From positions 1-5,092 of the forward strand of contig VERS01000214.1 of assembly GCA_018882545.1 (NCBI GenBank): DNA of 5,092 bases, in the 5' to 3' direction. Position numbers and translations under genes: made by a program. This DNA is from Mycobacterium sp. (GTDB lineage Bacteria > Actinomycetota > Actinomycetes > Mycobacteriales > Mycobacteriaceae). The notes beneath the pieces are model-generated. The model was not told the DNA's origin. It worked only from the letters and a program-made list of their open reading frames with translations, and did not search any database. How positions within the stretch are numbered: position 1 is the stretch's first letter; each line of letters begins with the position of its first letter. Of the stretch, positions 1 through 5,092 are shown piece after piece.

Positions 1-1668
1 GACTGCAACCAACGGCACTACCTGCCGCCCGACATCCCCGCCGTCGAGGGATTCGCCGCGGCCGAACGCCACTTCCCGTCCGCCCGGCTAAGCCCCGAGC
101 TACTGATGTTGGAGAGCGACCGCGACCTGCGGAATTCCGCGGATTTCCTGGTGATAGACCGGGTCGCCAAGGCGATGTTCCGGGAGCCCGGCATCGGCCG
201 GGTGCAGACCATCACCCGGCCGCTCGGGACGCCACTGGAGCACAGTTCGATCCCGTTCCTGCTCGGTATGCAGGGCACCCTGCAAAGCCTGAACATGTCC
301 TATCTGCAGGACCGGATGAAGGACATGCTCAGGATGGGCGACGATATGCAGGCCAGCATCGACAACATGCAGAAGATGTATGACCTGATGGGCGAACTCA
401 ACGCGGTCACCCACTCCATGGTCGGAAAGATGAACCTGACCTACGAGGATGTCAAGGACCTCCGCGACCATATCGCCGACTTCGACGACTTCATCCGACC
501 GATGCGCAACTACTTCTACTGGGAGCCGCACTGTTTCAGCATCCCGGTGTGTGCGGCCATCCGGTCGGTCTTCGACACCATGGACGGTCTCAACGCGACC
601 ACCGACGACCTCAAGGAGCTGTTACCGGTTCTGGGTCAACTCGATGCGCTGACCACCCAGATGCGAACGCTGATGCCGCCGATGATCTCCACCATGAAGT
701 CCATGCAACTGATGCAACTGACCATGCAGAGCACGCAGTCCGGCATGTATGACCAGATGCAGGAGATGCAGCAGAACCAGAACGCCATGGGGAAGGCCTT
801 CGACCAGGCCAAGAACGACGACACCTTCTACCTGCCGCCGGAGGTGTTCGACAATCCCGATTTCCAGCGCGGAATGAAGATGTTCCTCTCACCGGACGGA
901 AAGGCGGTGCGGTTCATCATCTCCCACGAGGGAGATCCGATGTCCCCAGACGGTCTGAATCGCGTCGACAGCATCAGGAATGCCGCTTTCGAGGCGATCA
1001 AAGGAACCCCGCTGGAAGGGTCGCGCATCTACCTGACCGGGACCGCAACCAGCTTCAAGGACCTGCAGGACGGTGCCAACTACGACCTACTCATCGCCGG
1101 GGTTGCCGCCCTGAGCCTGATCTTCGTCATCATGCTCGTTCTGACCCGCAGCGTGGTGGCCGCGGCGGTGATCGTCGGCACGGTCGTGGTGTCCCTGGGG
1201 ACTTCGTTCGGGTTGTCGATCCTGATCTGGCAGCACATTCTGGGCCAGCCGCTGCACTGGATGGTACTGGCGATGTCGGTGATCATCCTGCTGGCCGTGG
1301 GCTCGGACTACAACCTGCTGCTGGTGTCGCGGTTCAAGGAGGAAATACACGCCGGACTGCGGACCGGAATAATCCGGTCGATGGCCGGCACGGGGTCGGT
1401 GGTCACCTCCGCGGGACTCGTCTTCGCAATGACGATGGCGGCCATGACATTCAGCGAGCTGCGCATTCTGGCCCAGGTCGGCACGACCATCGGTCTGGGA
1501 TTGCTGTTCGACACCCTGGTGATCCGGTCGTTCATGACACCGGCCATCGCCGCTCTGCTGGGGCGCTGGTTCTGGTGGCCGCAAGTCGTGCGACAGCGGC
1601 CGGCTCCGCAGCCCTGGCCGACGCCCCCCACCGTCAACAGGCCCGTTGACGCGTTATCCAGCTCGTAG
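1..1668 (+). CDS. MmpL family RND transporter (MmpL4/MmpL5 type), C-terminal part, 5' end outside window
   Basis: The frame is open from base 1 to the TAG at 1666-1668 and encodes 555 residues; MmpL4/5 proteins are about 960, so roughly 400 N-terminal residues are missing. It recalls MmpL4/5 throughout: the YLPPDIPA start of the first extracellular domain region, [11 protein letters not shown], then a Met-rich coiled-coil hairpin (about residues 90-265) with Cys178 and Cys184 at the tip (NYFYWEPHC...PVC). Next come FYLPPEVF and [10 protein letters not shown], and a membrane bundle from about residue 361 to 515. GSDYNLL carries the Asp436-Tyr437 pair that in MmpL3-type structures relays protons. 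The tail is basic and Pro-rich. Members sit in the inner membrane and export lipids or siderophores by proton motive force, usually with a small MmpS partner, which is not in this window. The subtype assignment is from remembered family sequence; the substrate cannot be told. Confidence 0.95.
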   Translation, partial: DCNQRHYLPPDIPAVEGFAAAERHFPSARLSPELLMLESDRDLRNSADFLVIDRVAKAMFREPGIGRVQTITRPLGTPLEHSSIPFLLGMQGTLQSLNMSYLQDRMKDMLRMGDDMQASIDNMQKMYDLMGELNAVTHSMVGKMNLTYEDVKDLRDHIADFDDFIRPMRNYFYWEPHCFSIPVCAAIRSVFDTMDGLNATTDDLKELLPVLGQLDALTTQMRTLMPPMISTMKSMQLMQLTMQSTQSGMYDQMQEMQQNQNAMGKAFDQAKNDDTFYLPPEVFDNPDFQRGMKMFLSPDGKAVRFIISHEGDPMSPDGLNRVDSIRNAAFEAIKGTPLEGSRIYLTGTATSFKDLQDGANYDLLIAGVAALSLIFVIMLVLTRSVVAAAVIVGTVVVSLGTSFGLSILIWQHILGQPLHWMVLAMSVIILLAVGSDYNLLLVSRFKEEIHAGLRTGIIRSMAGTGSVVTSAGLVFAMTMAAMTFSELRILAQVGTTIGLGLLFDTLVIRSFMTPAIAALLGRWFWWPQVVRQRPAPQPWPTPPTVNRPVDALSSS

Positions 1669-1696
1669 AGCGGCGTAGCGCCCGGGCCGGGCGGGG

Positions 1697-1702
1697 TACA
1701 GT
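1697..1702 (+). promoter_or_regulatory. Candidate -10 element (TACAGT) upstream of the LtrA-family gene
   Basis: TACAGT fits the mycobacterial housekeeping -10 pattern TANNNT. It would place a transcript start near 1709, giving a leader of about 45 bases before GTG 1754. No convincing -35 hexamer lies at the right distance; TTGACG at 1646-1651 is too far upstream. The mmpL stop is only 85 bases before the GTG, so read-through from mmpL is an equally good explanation. Confidence 0.3.
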
Positions 1703-1740
1703 CCGTAAACAAATATGGCGACGGCCGCAGGCCCGGGGGC

Positions 1741-1747
1741 GGGGAGG
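1741..1747 (+). promoter_or_regulatory. Strong ribosome binding site deciding the LtrA-family start
   Basis: GGGGAGG is a near-perfect anti-16S match. It lies 6 bases before GTG 1754 and 9 before GTG 1757. The only upstream in-frame ATG (1715) has no purine-rich SD in front of it, and starting there would put this SD inside the coding region. This favours a GTG start. Confidence 0.7.
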
Positions 1748-1753
1748 TCAGAC

Positions 1754-2926
1754 GTGGTGAGCGCGGAGTCCCATCCTCAGGCAGGTGGTGCGCCGCTGGT
1801 CTCACGGGTCTCGCCGCTGGAGCTTTTCTTCGACTTGGTGTTCGTGTTCGCGCTCACAGAAGTGACCGGGTTGCTCGCTGCGGAGATCTCCGTGGCCAAC
1901 TTCATGCGCGGCGTGGCCGTGCTGATGGCGGTCTGGTGGGCGTGGGTCGGGTTCTCGTGGCTCACCACCGCGCGTGACGCGGAGGGGGAGTGGCGGCGGC
2001 TGTCGATCGTTCTGGCCATGGCGGCGATGCTCGTCGTGGGAATCGCGATCCCGCAGTCGTTCGGCAACGATGCGTTGGTCTTCGCGCTCGGGTATGCGGC
2101 GGTGATGGTGCTTTTCGTCGTCACCTACGCGCTGTCGGTGCGGGACGACCCGGAAATGCTGCGCGCCGTCCTGCGCCTCGGCGCCGGCGCGATCGTCGTG
2201 CCGGTCCTCATGATCGGCGCGGCGTTGGTCGGACCCGGCCTTGCCCGGACGGCGATGATCGTCCTCGCGCTGCTGATCGCCTATGCGGCCCCGTTCCTTG
2301 CTGGCACCATGGGGTGGCAGATCTCGCCGTCCCACTTCGCTGAACGATACGGGCTGATCATCATCATCGCCCTCGGGGAGACGGTGGTCTCGATCGGTAT
2401 CGGCGCCGCCGACGAGCCCCTCGGCTGGCCTATCGTCGTCGGGGTCACGTTGGCGGTGCTGATCGTCGCGGGCATGTGGTGGCTGTACTTCGACGTCGTG
2501 GCGCGGGTCGCGGAGCACCGGCTGGCCGAGGTGACCGGTCTGGAACGCAACGCGCTGGCGCGGGACGCCTACACCTACCTGCACTTGCCGATGGTGGTGG
2601 GAATCGTATTTCTCGCGCTGGGGCTGAAGAAGGCACTCGCCGAACCAGACGCCACGCTGAAAATGCTTGTGGCGCTGGCATTGTTCGGTGGGGTGGCCTT
2701 GTACCTTCTGGCCCACGTCGCTTTCCGCTGGCGAAGCGTTCGTTCGGTCAACTTCCCGCGGTCCATCGTCGCCGGAATGCTGTTGGCCTGCGTGCCCCTC
2801 GGGAAGGTACTGCCGGCGCTGGCGTCGGTGGCATTGATCGCCGTCGTCGTCAACGCGCTGGTCGTCTATGAGGTGGTGCGTTACCGTGACGCCCGCGCCC
2901 GGATTCGCGAGGCCGGCCGGCACTGA
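1754..2926 (+). CDS. LtrA family (low temperature requirement protein A) multi-pass membrane protein
   Basis: The 390-residue product carries the LtrA family hallmarks: ELFFDLVFVFA in the first helix (residues 23-33), HFAERYGLIIIIALGE in the middle (194-209) and YTYLHLPMVVGIV later (273-285). About ten to twelve hydrophobic segments cover nearly the whole chain, ending in a short basic tail, so it is an inner-membrane protein of about the usual family length (near 400). The family is named after a Listeria protein linked to growth in the cold; its biochemical activity is not established, and transport or a redox/ligand role is conjecture. The start was chosen at GTG 1754 because GGGGAGG sits 6 bases upstream. 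GTG 1757 is equally possible, and ATG 1715 would add 13 Ala/Gly-rich residues without an SD. It follows mmpL on the same strand after 85 bases and converges with the minus-strand genes downstream. Confidence 0.9.
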   Translation: MVSAESHPQAGGAPLVSRVSPLELFFDLVFVFALTEVTGLLAAEISVANFMRGVAVLMAVWWAWVGFSWLTTARDAEGEWRRLSIVLAMAAMLVVGIAIPQSFGNDALVFALGYAAVMVLFVVTYALSVRDDPEMLRAVLRLGAGAIVVPVLMIGAALVGPGLARTAMIVLALLIAYAAPFLAGTMGWQISPSHFAERYGLIIIIALGETVVSIGIGAADEPLGWPIVVGVTLAVLIVAGMWWLYFDVVARVAEHRLAEVTGLERNALARDAYTYLHLPMVVGIVFLALGLKKALAEPDATLKMLVALALFGGVALYLLAHVAFRWRSVRSVNFPRSIVAGMLLACVPLGKVLPALASVALIAVVVNALVVYEVVRYRDARARIREAGRH

Positions 2927-2967
2927 TCGGACGCCGTCCACCGAAGGCCGCTGCCTCATGGTGCGTG

Positions 2968-2987
2968 GGGCTCTACCCGGGGAGCCC
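2968..2987 (+). terminator. Weak hairpin just after the LtrA-family gene
   Basis: GGGCTC (2968-2973) pairs with GAGCCC (2982-2987) around an 8-base loop, 41 bases after the TGA. The stem is short and no U-rich run follows, so it may contribute to mRNA 3'-end stability or may be chance. The larger hairpin further downstream is the better terminator. Confidence 0.25.
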
Positions 2988-3030
2988 TCCACCAACAAAC
3001 GGGACGTCCTGAGTTTCGTCACAGAACGAA

Positions 3031-3068
3031 ACACCCGGCACGGAAGCTTTGTGCTCCGTGCCGGGTGT
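3031..3068. terminator. Long perfect hairpin between convergent genes, probable bidirectional terminator
   Basis: ACACCCGGCACGGA (3031-3044) and TCCGTGCCGGGTGT (3055-3068) are exact reverse complements: 14 bp with a 10-base loop. One more A-T pair (3030/3069) extends the stem. It lies between the stop of the LtrA-family gene (2926, + strand) and the stop of the small Gly-rich gene (3096, - strand). Read on the minus strand it is followed by TTTCGTT, a partial U-tract, so it suits the minus-strand unit best. Read on the plus strand the following bases are mixed (TCCGGTTTCGG). On the minus strand a second stem follows at once (GTTTCGT 3013-3019 with ACGAAAC 3026-3032), overlapping the base of the first. 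Confidence 0.8.
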
Positions 3069-3095
3069 TCCGGTTTCGGTTGTGGAGGTGCTCGC

Positions 3096-3353
3096 CTAGC
3101 TGGTCTTGTTGCGTCCCTTCATGACCATACCCACGATGGCGGTCAGGACGGCGCCGCCGATCCCGCCGCCACCGAGGCCACCTACGAGGTTCATGATGTC
3201 GCTGCCACCACCCAGTAGGTTCGAGCCCAGGCCGCCGCCGAGAAGGCCGCCCAGTGCGCCGGTGACGCTGTTGCCGCCGACTCCGAGACCGCCTTTGGCG
3301 CCGGCCGCGTTACCGCCGAGCAAACCGCCCACGGCTCCGAGTAACCATTCCAT
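3096..3353 (-). CDS. Small glycine-rich hydrophobic protein, function unknown
   Basis: This encodes 85 residues, 31 of them Gly, with no Cys. The start MEWLLGAVGGLLGG is echoed by GALGGLLGGG at residues 32-41. A more clearly hydrophobic helix (GGAVLTAIVGMVM, about 66-78) precedes a basic end (KGRNKTS). The spaced Gly pattern resembles glycine-zipper packing, so a membrane-embedded or self-associating protein is likely. That is inference, and I recognise no named family. The ATG is well supported: AAGGAG (3361-3366) lies 7 bases upstream. It follows the LGFP-repeat gene by 65 bases on the same strand and ends about 30 bases before the terminator hairpin, so it is probably the second gene of that unit. 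Composition alone could create such a frame in GC-rich DNA, but the SD, spacing and terminator argue it is real. Confidence 0.75.
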   Translation of the reverse strand: MEWLLGAVGGLLGGNAAGAKGGLGVGGNSVTGALGGLLGGGLGSNLLGGGSDIMNLVGGLGGGGIGGAVLTAIVGMVMKGRNKTS

Positions 3354-3360
3354 TTTTCTT

Positions 3361-3366
3361 CTCCTT
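3361..3366 (-). promoter_or_regulatory. Ribosome binding site of the small Gly-rich gene
   Basis: Read on the minus strand the sequence is AAGGAG followed by AAGAAAA and ATG. The purine-rich match at a 7-base spacing fixes the start at 3353 and is the best evidence that this small frame is translated. Confidence 0.75.
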
Positions 3367-3418
3367 AGTGGCCGGGCTGCCCATGGACGGGCACCCCTGG
3401 TTCAACTGATTTGACTGA

Positions 3419-4702
3419 TCAATCCTGGAGGTGATCCGGGGTCAGATCGCTCTTGTCGGCCCGGCTTTCCTGGCGATCACCGAGAGCGTTGTTCTCGTAG
3501 GTGACCTGGATTCCGGTCTCCGTTGGAGTGTGCGTCTCGTAACGGATCACCGGAGCGACATCCTCGTGGTGCACCGCTTCGCGGATCGTCGCCTTGGCTT
3601 CGGCGACCTCCTCGCGAATGTGTGCCTTGGCCTCGGCGACCTCCTCGCGGATATGAGCCTTGACCTCCTTGACCTCCTCGCGGATGTGCTCCACCGGGCG
3701 AGCGACCGGCTTGGGGGCCGGCGGTGGCGGCGGGGGGGTCTTCACCACAGGCTTCGGCGCCGGTGGCTTGGGGGCCGGCGGACGCGGCGGCGCGGGCGGT
3801 GTCACCGGCTTGGCAACCGGCTTGGGTGCCGGCGGCGGCGGAGGCGTGACGACCTTCTTGACCTCCGGAGCCCGCGGAGCGACCTTCACCGGCGCGACCT
3901 CAACGGGCTTCTTCTTGAACAGCCGCGGCAGGAAGGCCAGCAGGCCAAGCAGAGCCAGGATCGGGATCAGCCACCACCACTTGAAGCCGCCCTCCTTCTC
4001 AACCTTGGGAGTCGTGACGTTGGGCTTGCTCACCGCCGTGGTGCCTTCCTTACCGAATCCGGGGATCTTGCCGGCCAGCGCGGCCGGGATGGTCACCAGG
4101 CCGGCGGCCTTGGACCACTGGATCTCGGTGCCCTCCGGACCGACGAACTTGCCGGTCAGGGTACCGCCCATATCCGACACGTCGGCGCTGGGATAACCGA
4201 ACGGTCCGGTGATCCCACCGGACTGCCGCCAGGCCTCAAGGACCTTGCCCTTGAGCACCGAGGCGCCCTGCTGCGGGTTCCAGTAGATCGAGGCACCCTC
4301 CGGCGCGGAGAAGTCATTGAAACGGCCGACCCCGTCACCGGTGTCGCTCTCGTCGTTCTTGGGGAAGCCCAGGCCGCTGGTCGGTCCGCCGAGAGCCTTG
4401 TAACGCTCCAGGATCTGGCCGTACATCACGTGCGCGCCGGAATCCTTCGAGTAGTAGATGGTTCCGCCCTGGTACTCCCGCTTGGCGCCACCCTGGACAT
4501 CCTCGGCTTCGCCGATCGCCGGGCCCAGCAGCGAGCCCTCGCCTCCAAAGGTGCTGTAGCGGTCGTTGATGGCGTTGACCGCCTCGGTCGACGGCGCAGC
4601 GAACGCGATCGTCGGGGTGGCCAGCATGGTGCCGGCGACCACGAAGATCCCGCCCAGTGCGAGCGAGGCGCCGCGGCGACGCGGCGACACAGTTGGTGTC
4701 AC
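3419..4702 (-). CDS. LGFP-repeat protein: signal peptide, three repeats, one membrane segment, Pro-rich arm and 11-residue helical repeats
   Basis: The 427 residues read in order as follows. A signal peptide runs over 1-35 (RRR, hydrophobic core, AFA|AP). Three LGFP-type repeats of about 54 residues follow at about 41-94, 96-152 and 153-206; the motif is LGPAIGE in the first, exact LGFP at 111-114 in the second and FGYP (168-171) in the third. Then come a membrane segment (WWWLIPILALLGLLAFL, about 242-258) followed by RLFKKK, a Pro/Lys-rich stretch (286-337), four 11-residue repeats of the type HIREEVAEAKA (339-382), and an acidic tail. LGFP repeats (Pfam PF08310) occur in envelope proteins of mycolic-acid bacteria and are thought to bind the cell wall. 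The KKK after the membrane segment suggests repeats outside and the Pro-rich tail inside; this is inference. The start is GTG at 4702 with AGGAG 7 bases upstream. The small Gly-rich gene follows 65 bases downstream. Confidence 0.9.
   Translation of the reverse strand: MTPTVSPRRRGASLALGGIFVVAGTMLATPTIAFAAPSTEAVNAINDRYSTFGGEGSLLGPAIGEAEDVQGGAKREYQGGTIYYSKDSGAHVMYGQILERYKALGGPTSGLGFPKNDESDTGDGVGRFNDFSAPEGASIYWNPQQGASVLKGKVLEAWRQSGGITGPFGYPSADVSDMGGTLTGKFVGPEGTEIQWSKAAGLVTIPAALAGKIPGFGKEGTTAVSKPNVTTPKVEKEGGFKWWWLIPILALLGLLAFLPRLFKKKPVEVAPVKVAPRAPEVKKVVTPPPPPAPKPVAKPVTPPAPPRPPAPKPPAPKPVVKTPPPPPPAPKPVARPVEHIREEVKEVKAHIREEVAEAKAHIREEVAEAKATIREAVHHEDVAPVIRYETHTPTETGIQVTYENNALGDRQESRADKSDLTPDHLQD
3557..3688 (-). 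repeat. 33-bp tandem repeat encoding 11-residue HIREEVxEAKA units
   Basis: Within the LGFP-repeat gene, residues 339-349, 350-360 and 361-371 read HIREEVKEVKA, HIREEVAEAKA and HIREEVAEAKA, each 33 bases long. A fourth, diverged unit (TIREAVHHEDV, 372-382) follows. Eleven-residue periodicity with alternating acidic and basic positions is typical of an amphipathic or right-handed coiled-coil helix. The near-identical DNA suggests recent duplication of the unit, so copy number may vary between strains. Confidence 0.85.
3692..3847 (-). repeat. Proline/lysine-rich low-complexity segment of the LGFP-repeat protein
   Basis: Residues 286-337 are built almost only from Pro, Ala, Lys, Val and Arg, with APKPV recurring and runs of five and six Pro. 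Such a stretch would form an extended, stiff arm between the membrane segment and the helical repeat. In DNA it is a GGC/GGT-biased tract on the plus strand, which explains the Gly-rich antisense frame seen there. Confidence 0.85.
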
Positions 4703-4709
4703 TTGTTTA

Positions 4710-4714
4710 CTCCT
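4710..4714 (-). promoter_or_regulatory. Ribosome binding site setting the GTG start of the LGFP-repeat gene
   Basis: On the minus strand an A-run leads into AGGAG, then seven bases (TAAACAA) and GTG at 4702. The encoded protein then begins directly with a signal peptide, which agrees with this start. Confidence 0.8.
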
Positions 4715-4750
4715 TTTTGGTGGTTTCCCGTGTGGGGTCTGTGCTGTCTG

Positions 4751-4756
4751 ACTGTA
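4751..4756 (-). promoter_or_regulatory. Candidate -10 element (TACAGT) for the LGFP-repeat gene
   Basis: TACAGT on the minus strand fits TANNNT. It lies about 48 bases before the GTG, between the inverted repeat and the ribosome binding site, and would give a leader of about 40 bases. The -35 region falls at the edge of the hairpin arm and has no clear consensus. The same hexamer appears upstream of the LtrA-family gene. Confidence 0.35.
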
Positions 4757-4771
4757 TGTCCTGGGCAGTGG

Positions 4772-4814
4772 ATGACGCCGGGGCGGGAGGGGGTTTCGAC
4801 CGCCCCGGCGTCAT
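4772..4814. terminator. 15-bp perfect inverted repeat between two minus-strand genes, probable terminator
   Basis: ATGACGCCGGGGCGG (4772-4786) is the exact reverse complement of 4800-4814, with a 13-base loop. On the minus strand it begins 20 bases after the stop of the partial acidic gene and lies upstream of the candidate promoter of the LGFP-repeat gene, the right place for a terminator of the upstream gene. No U-run follows (CATCCACTG), which is common for actinobacterial hairpin terminators. A role as an operator or leader structure for the LGFP-repeat gene is possible but less likely. Confidence 0.65.
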
Positions 4815-4834
4815 AACTGTGCGGTGCCGGCGCG

Positions 4835-5092
4835 TCAGGGCCGACGGTGCCGCGGATCGTCCTCCCGGTAATTCGGATCGTTCGGGTCGGCGATGTAGGC
4901 CTCGCGAGCCCGGAACACGGCCGACTCGTCTCCGACGATGTCGTCATCGGGATGTTCGCCGGTAGCGCGTTCCACCCACTCCACCTCGCGGGTACCCCGG
5001 TCGATGTAGCGTGCCTCGACCTCACTGGCCTCGCTCAGGGTGTGGCGGGTGACGTGGATCTCCTCGGCGCCGTGTTCGACGACCCGCTGGAC
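4835..5092 (-). CDS. Unrecognised acidic protein, C-terminal part, 5' end outside window
   Basis: On the minus strand a frame is open from the right edge to TGA at 4835-4837, giving 85 residues with no start codon inside the window. It begins VQRVVEHGAEEIHVTRHTLSE, continues with EVEARYIDRGTREVEWVE and ends ADPNDPNYREDDPRHRRP. It contains 22 Asp/Glu and 12 Arg but no Lys and no Cys, and no hydrophobic segment long enough to span a membrane, so this part is soluble. GC-biased third positions and a hairpin 20 bases after the stop support a real gene. The HVTRHTLSEASEVEARYIDRG stretch looks like alternating beta strands, but I cannot assign a family. It is the same strand as the LGFP-repeat gene but is separated by 132 bases containing a terminator-like hairpin, so it is probably a separate unit. 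Confidence 0.75.
   Translation of the reverse strand, partial: VQRVVEHGAEEIHVTRHTLSEASEVEARYIDRGTREVEWVERATGEHPDDDIVGDESAVFRAREAYIADPNDPNYREDDPRHRRP

Noticed and set aside
1694..1699. SigF-type -10 (GGGTAC) before the LtrA-family gene
   Set aside because: No GTTT-like -35 lies 15-17 bases upstream, and the last base differs from the GGGTAT consensus.
1802..3034. A 410-codon minus-strand frame antisense to the LtrA-family gene
   Set aside because: The translation is His/Arg/Gln/Asp-rich without hydrophobic or motif structure, while the plus strand has clear LtrA motifs.
3378..3393. Hairpin TGCCC/GGGCA between the LGFP-repeat gene and the small Gly-rich gene
   Set aside because: The stem is only 5 bp and no U-run follows on the minus strand. 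It is too weak to call a terminator, so co-transcription remains likely.
3660..4196. Gly-rich plus-strand frame (GAGGGGGG pattern) reminiscent of PE_PGRS proteins
   Set aside because: It is the reverse complement of the proline codons in the LGFP-repeat protein; no PE domain or SD is present.
4658..4702. Twin-arginine (Tat) signal in the LGFP-repeat protein, from RRRGASL
   Set aside because: The residues after RR do not fit the SRRxFLK-type consensus, and an ordinary Sec signal with an AFA|AP cleavage site explains the N-terminus.
3431..4816. A 461-codon open frame on the plus strand antisense to the LGFP-repeat gene
   Set aside because: It is a GC-rich mirror of the real minus-strand gene: the product is Arg/Leu/Gly-rich with no domain, and the opposite strand has signal peptide, LGFP motifs and SD.
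4699..5025. A 108-codon minus-strand frame at the right end with an ATG
   Set aside because: It runs through the terminator-like hairpin and the SD of the LGFP-repeat gene, and its Arg/Thr/Pro-rich product lacks structure. The overlapping frame ending at 4835 looks like real protein.

Overview
The window is GC-rich, with long antisense shadow frames and several GTG starts. It fits a mycolic-acid actinobacterium, most likely a non-tuberculous Mycobacterium/Mycolicibacterium. The main grounds are an MmpL transporter of the MmpL4/MmpL5 type, an LGFP-repeat envelope protein, and strong Shine-Dalgarno (SD) sequences with GTG initiation. Species and strain cannot be read from the sequence.

Layout, left to right. 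(1) 1-1668, + strand: the C-terminal 555 residues of an MmpL4/5-type RND exporter. It contains the Met-rich coiled-coil hairpin with a Cys pair at its tip and the C-terminal membrane bundle with the Asp-Tyr proton-relay pair. The N-terminal part lies outside the window. (2) 1754-2926, + strand: an LtrA-family (low temperature requirement A) multi-pass membrane protein, probably starting at a GTG behind a GGGGAGG SD. (3) 2927-3095: a convergent intergenic gap with a long perfect hairpin (3031-3068), best read as a shared terminator. (4) 3096-3353, - strand: an 85-residue Gly-rich, very hydrophobic small protein of unknown function. (5) 3419-4702, - strand: a 427-residue LGFP-repeat protein with signal peptide, three LGFP-type repeats, one membrane segment, a Pro/Lys-rich linker and an 11-residue charged repeat. 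(6) 4703-4834: an intergenic region with a 15-bp perfect inverted repeat and a candidate -10. (7) 4835-5092, - strand: the C-terminal 85 residues of an acidic, lysine-free protein that I do not recognise. It runs off the right edge.

How it fits together: all the complete or recognisable products are membrane or envelope proteins. The LGFP gene and the small Gly-rich gene are on the same strand, 65 bp apart, each with a good SD, and probably form a two-gene unit ending at the 3031-3068 hairpin. The LGFP protein appears to be a single-pass protein: envelope-binding repeats outside, and a Pro-rich arm plus a helical repeat in the cytoplasm. This is the least ordinary item here. I saw no tRNA, rRNA, CRISPR array, insertion sequence or phage gene, and no gene-free stretch longer than 300 bases. 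Nothing in the window amounts to a clear new system. The LGFP/Gly-rich pair is the best candidate for unexplored biology.
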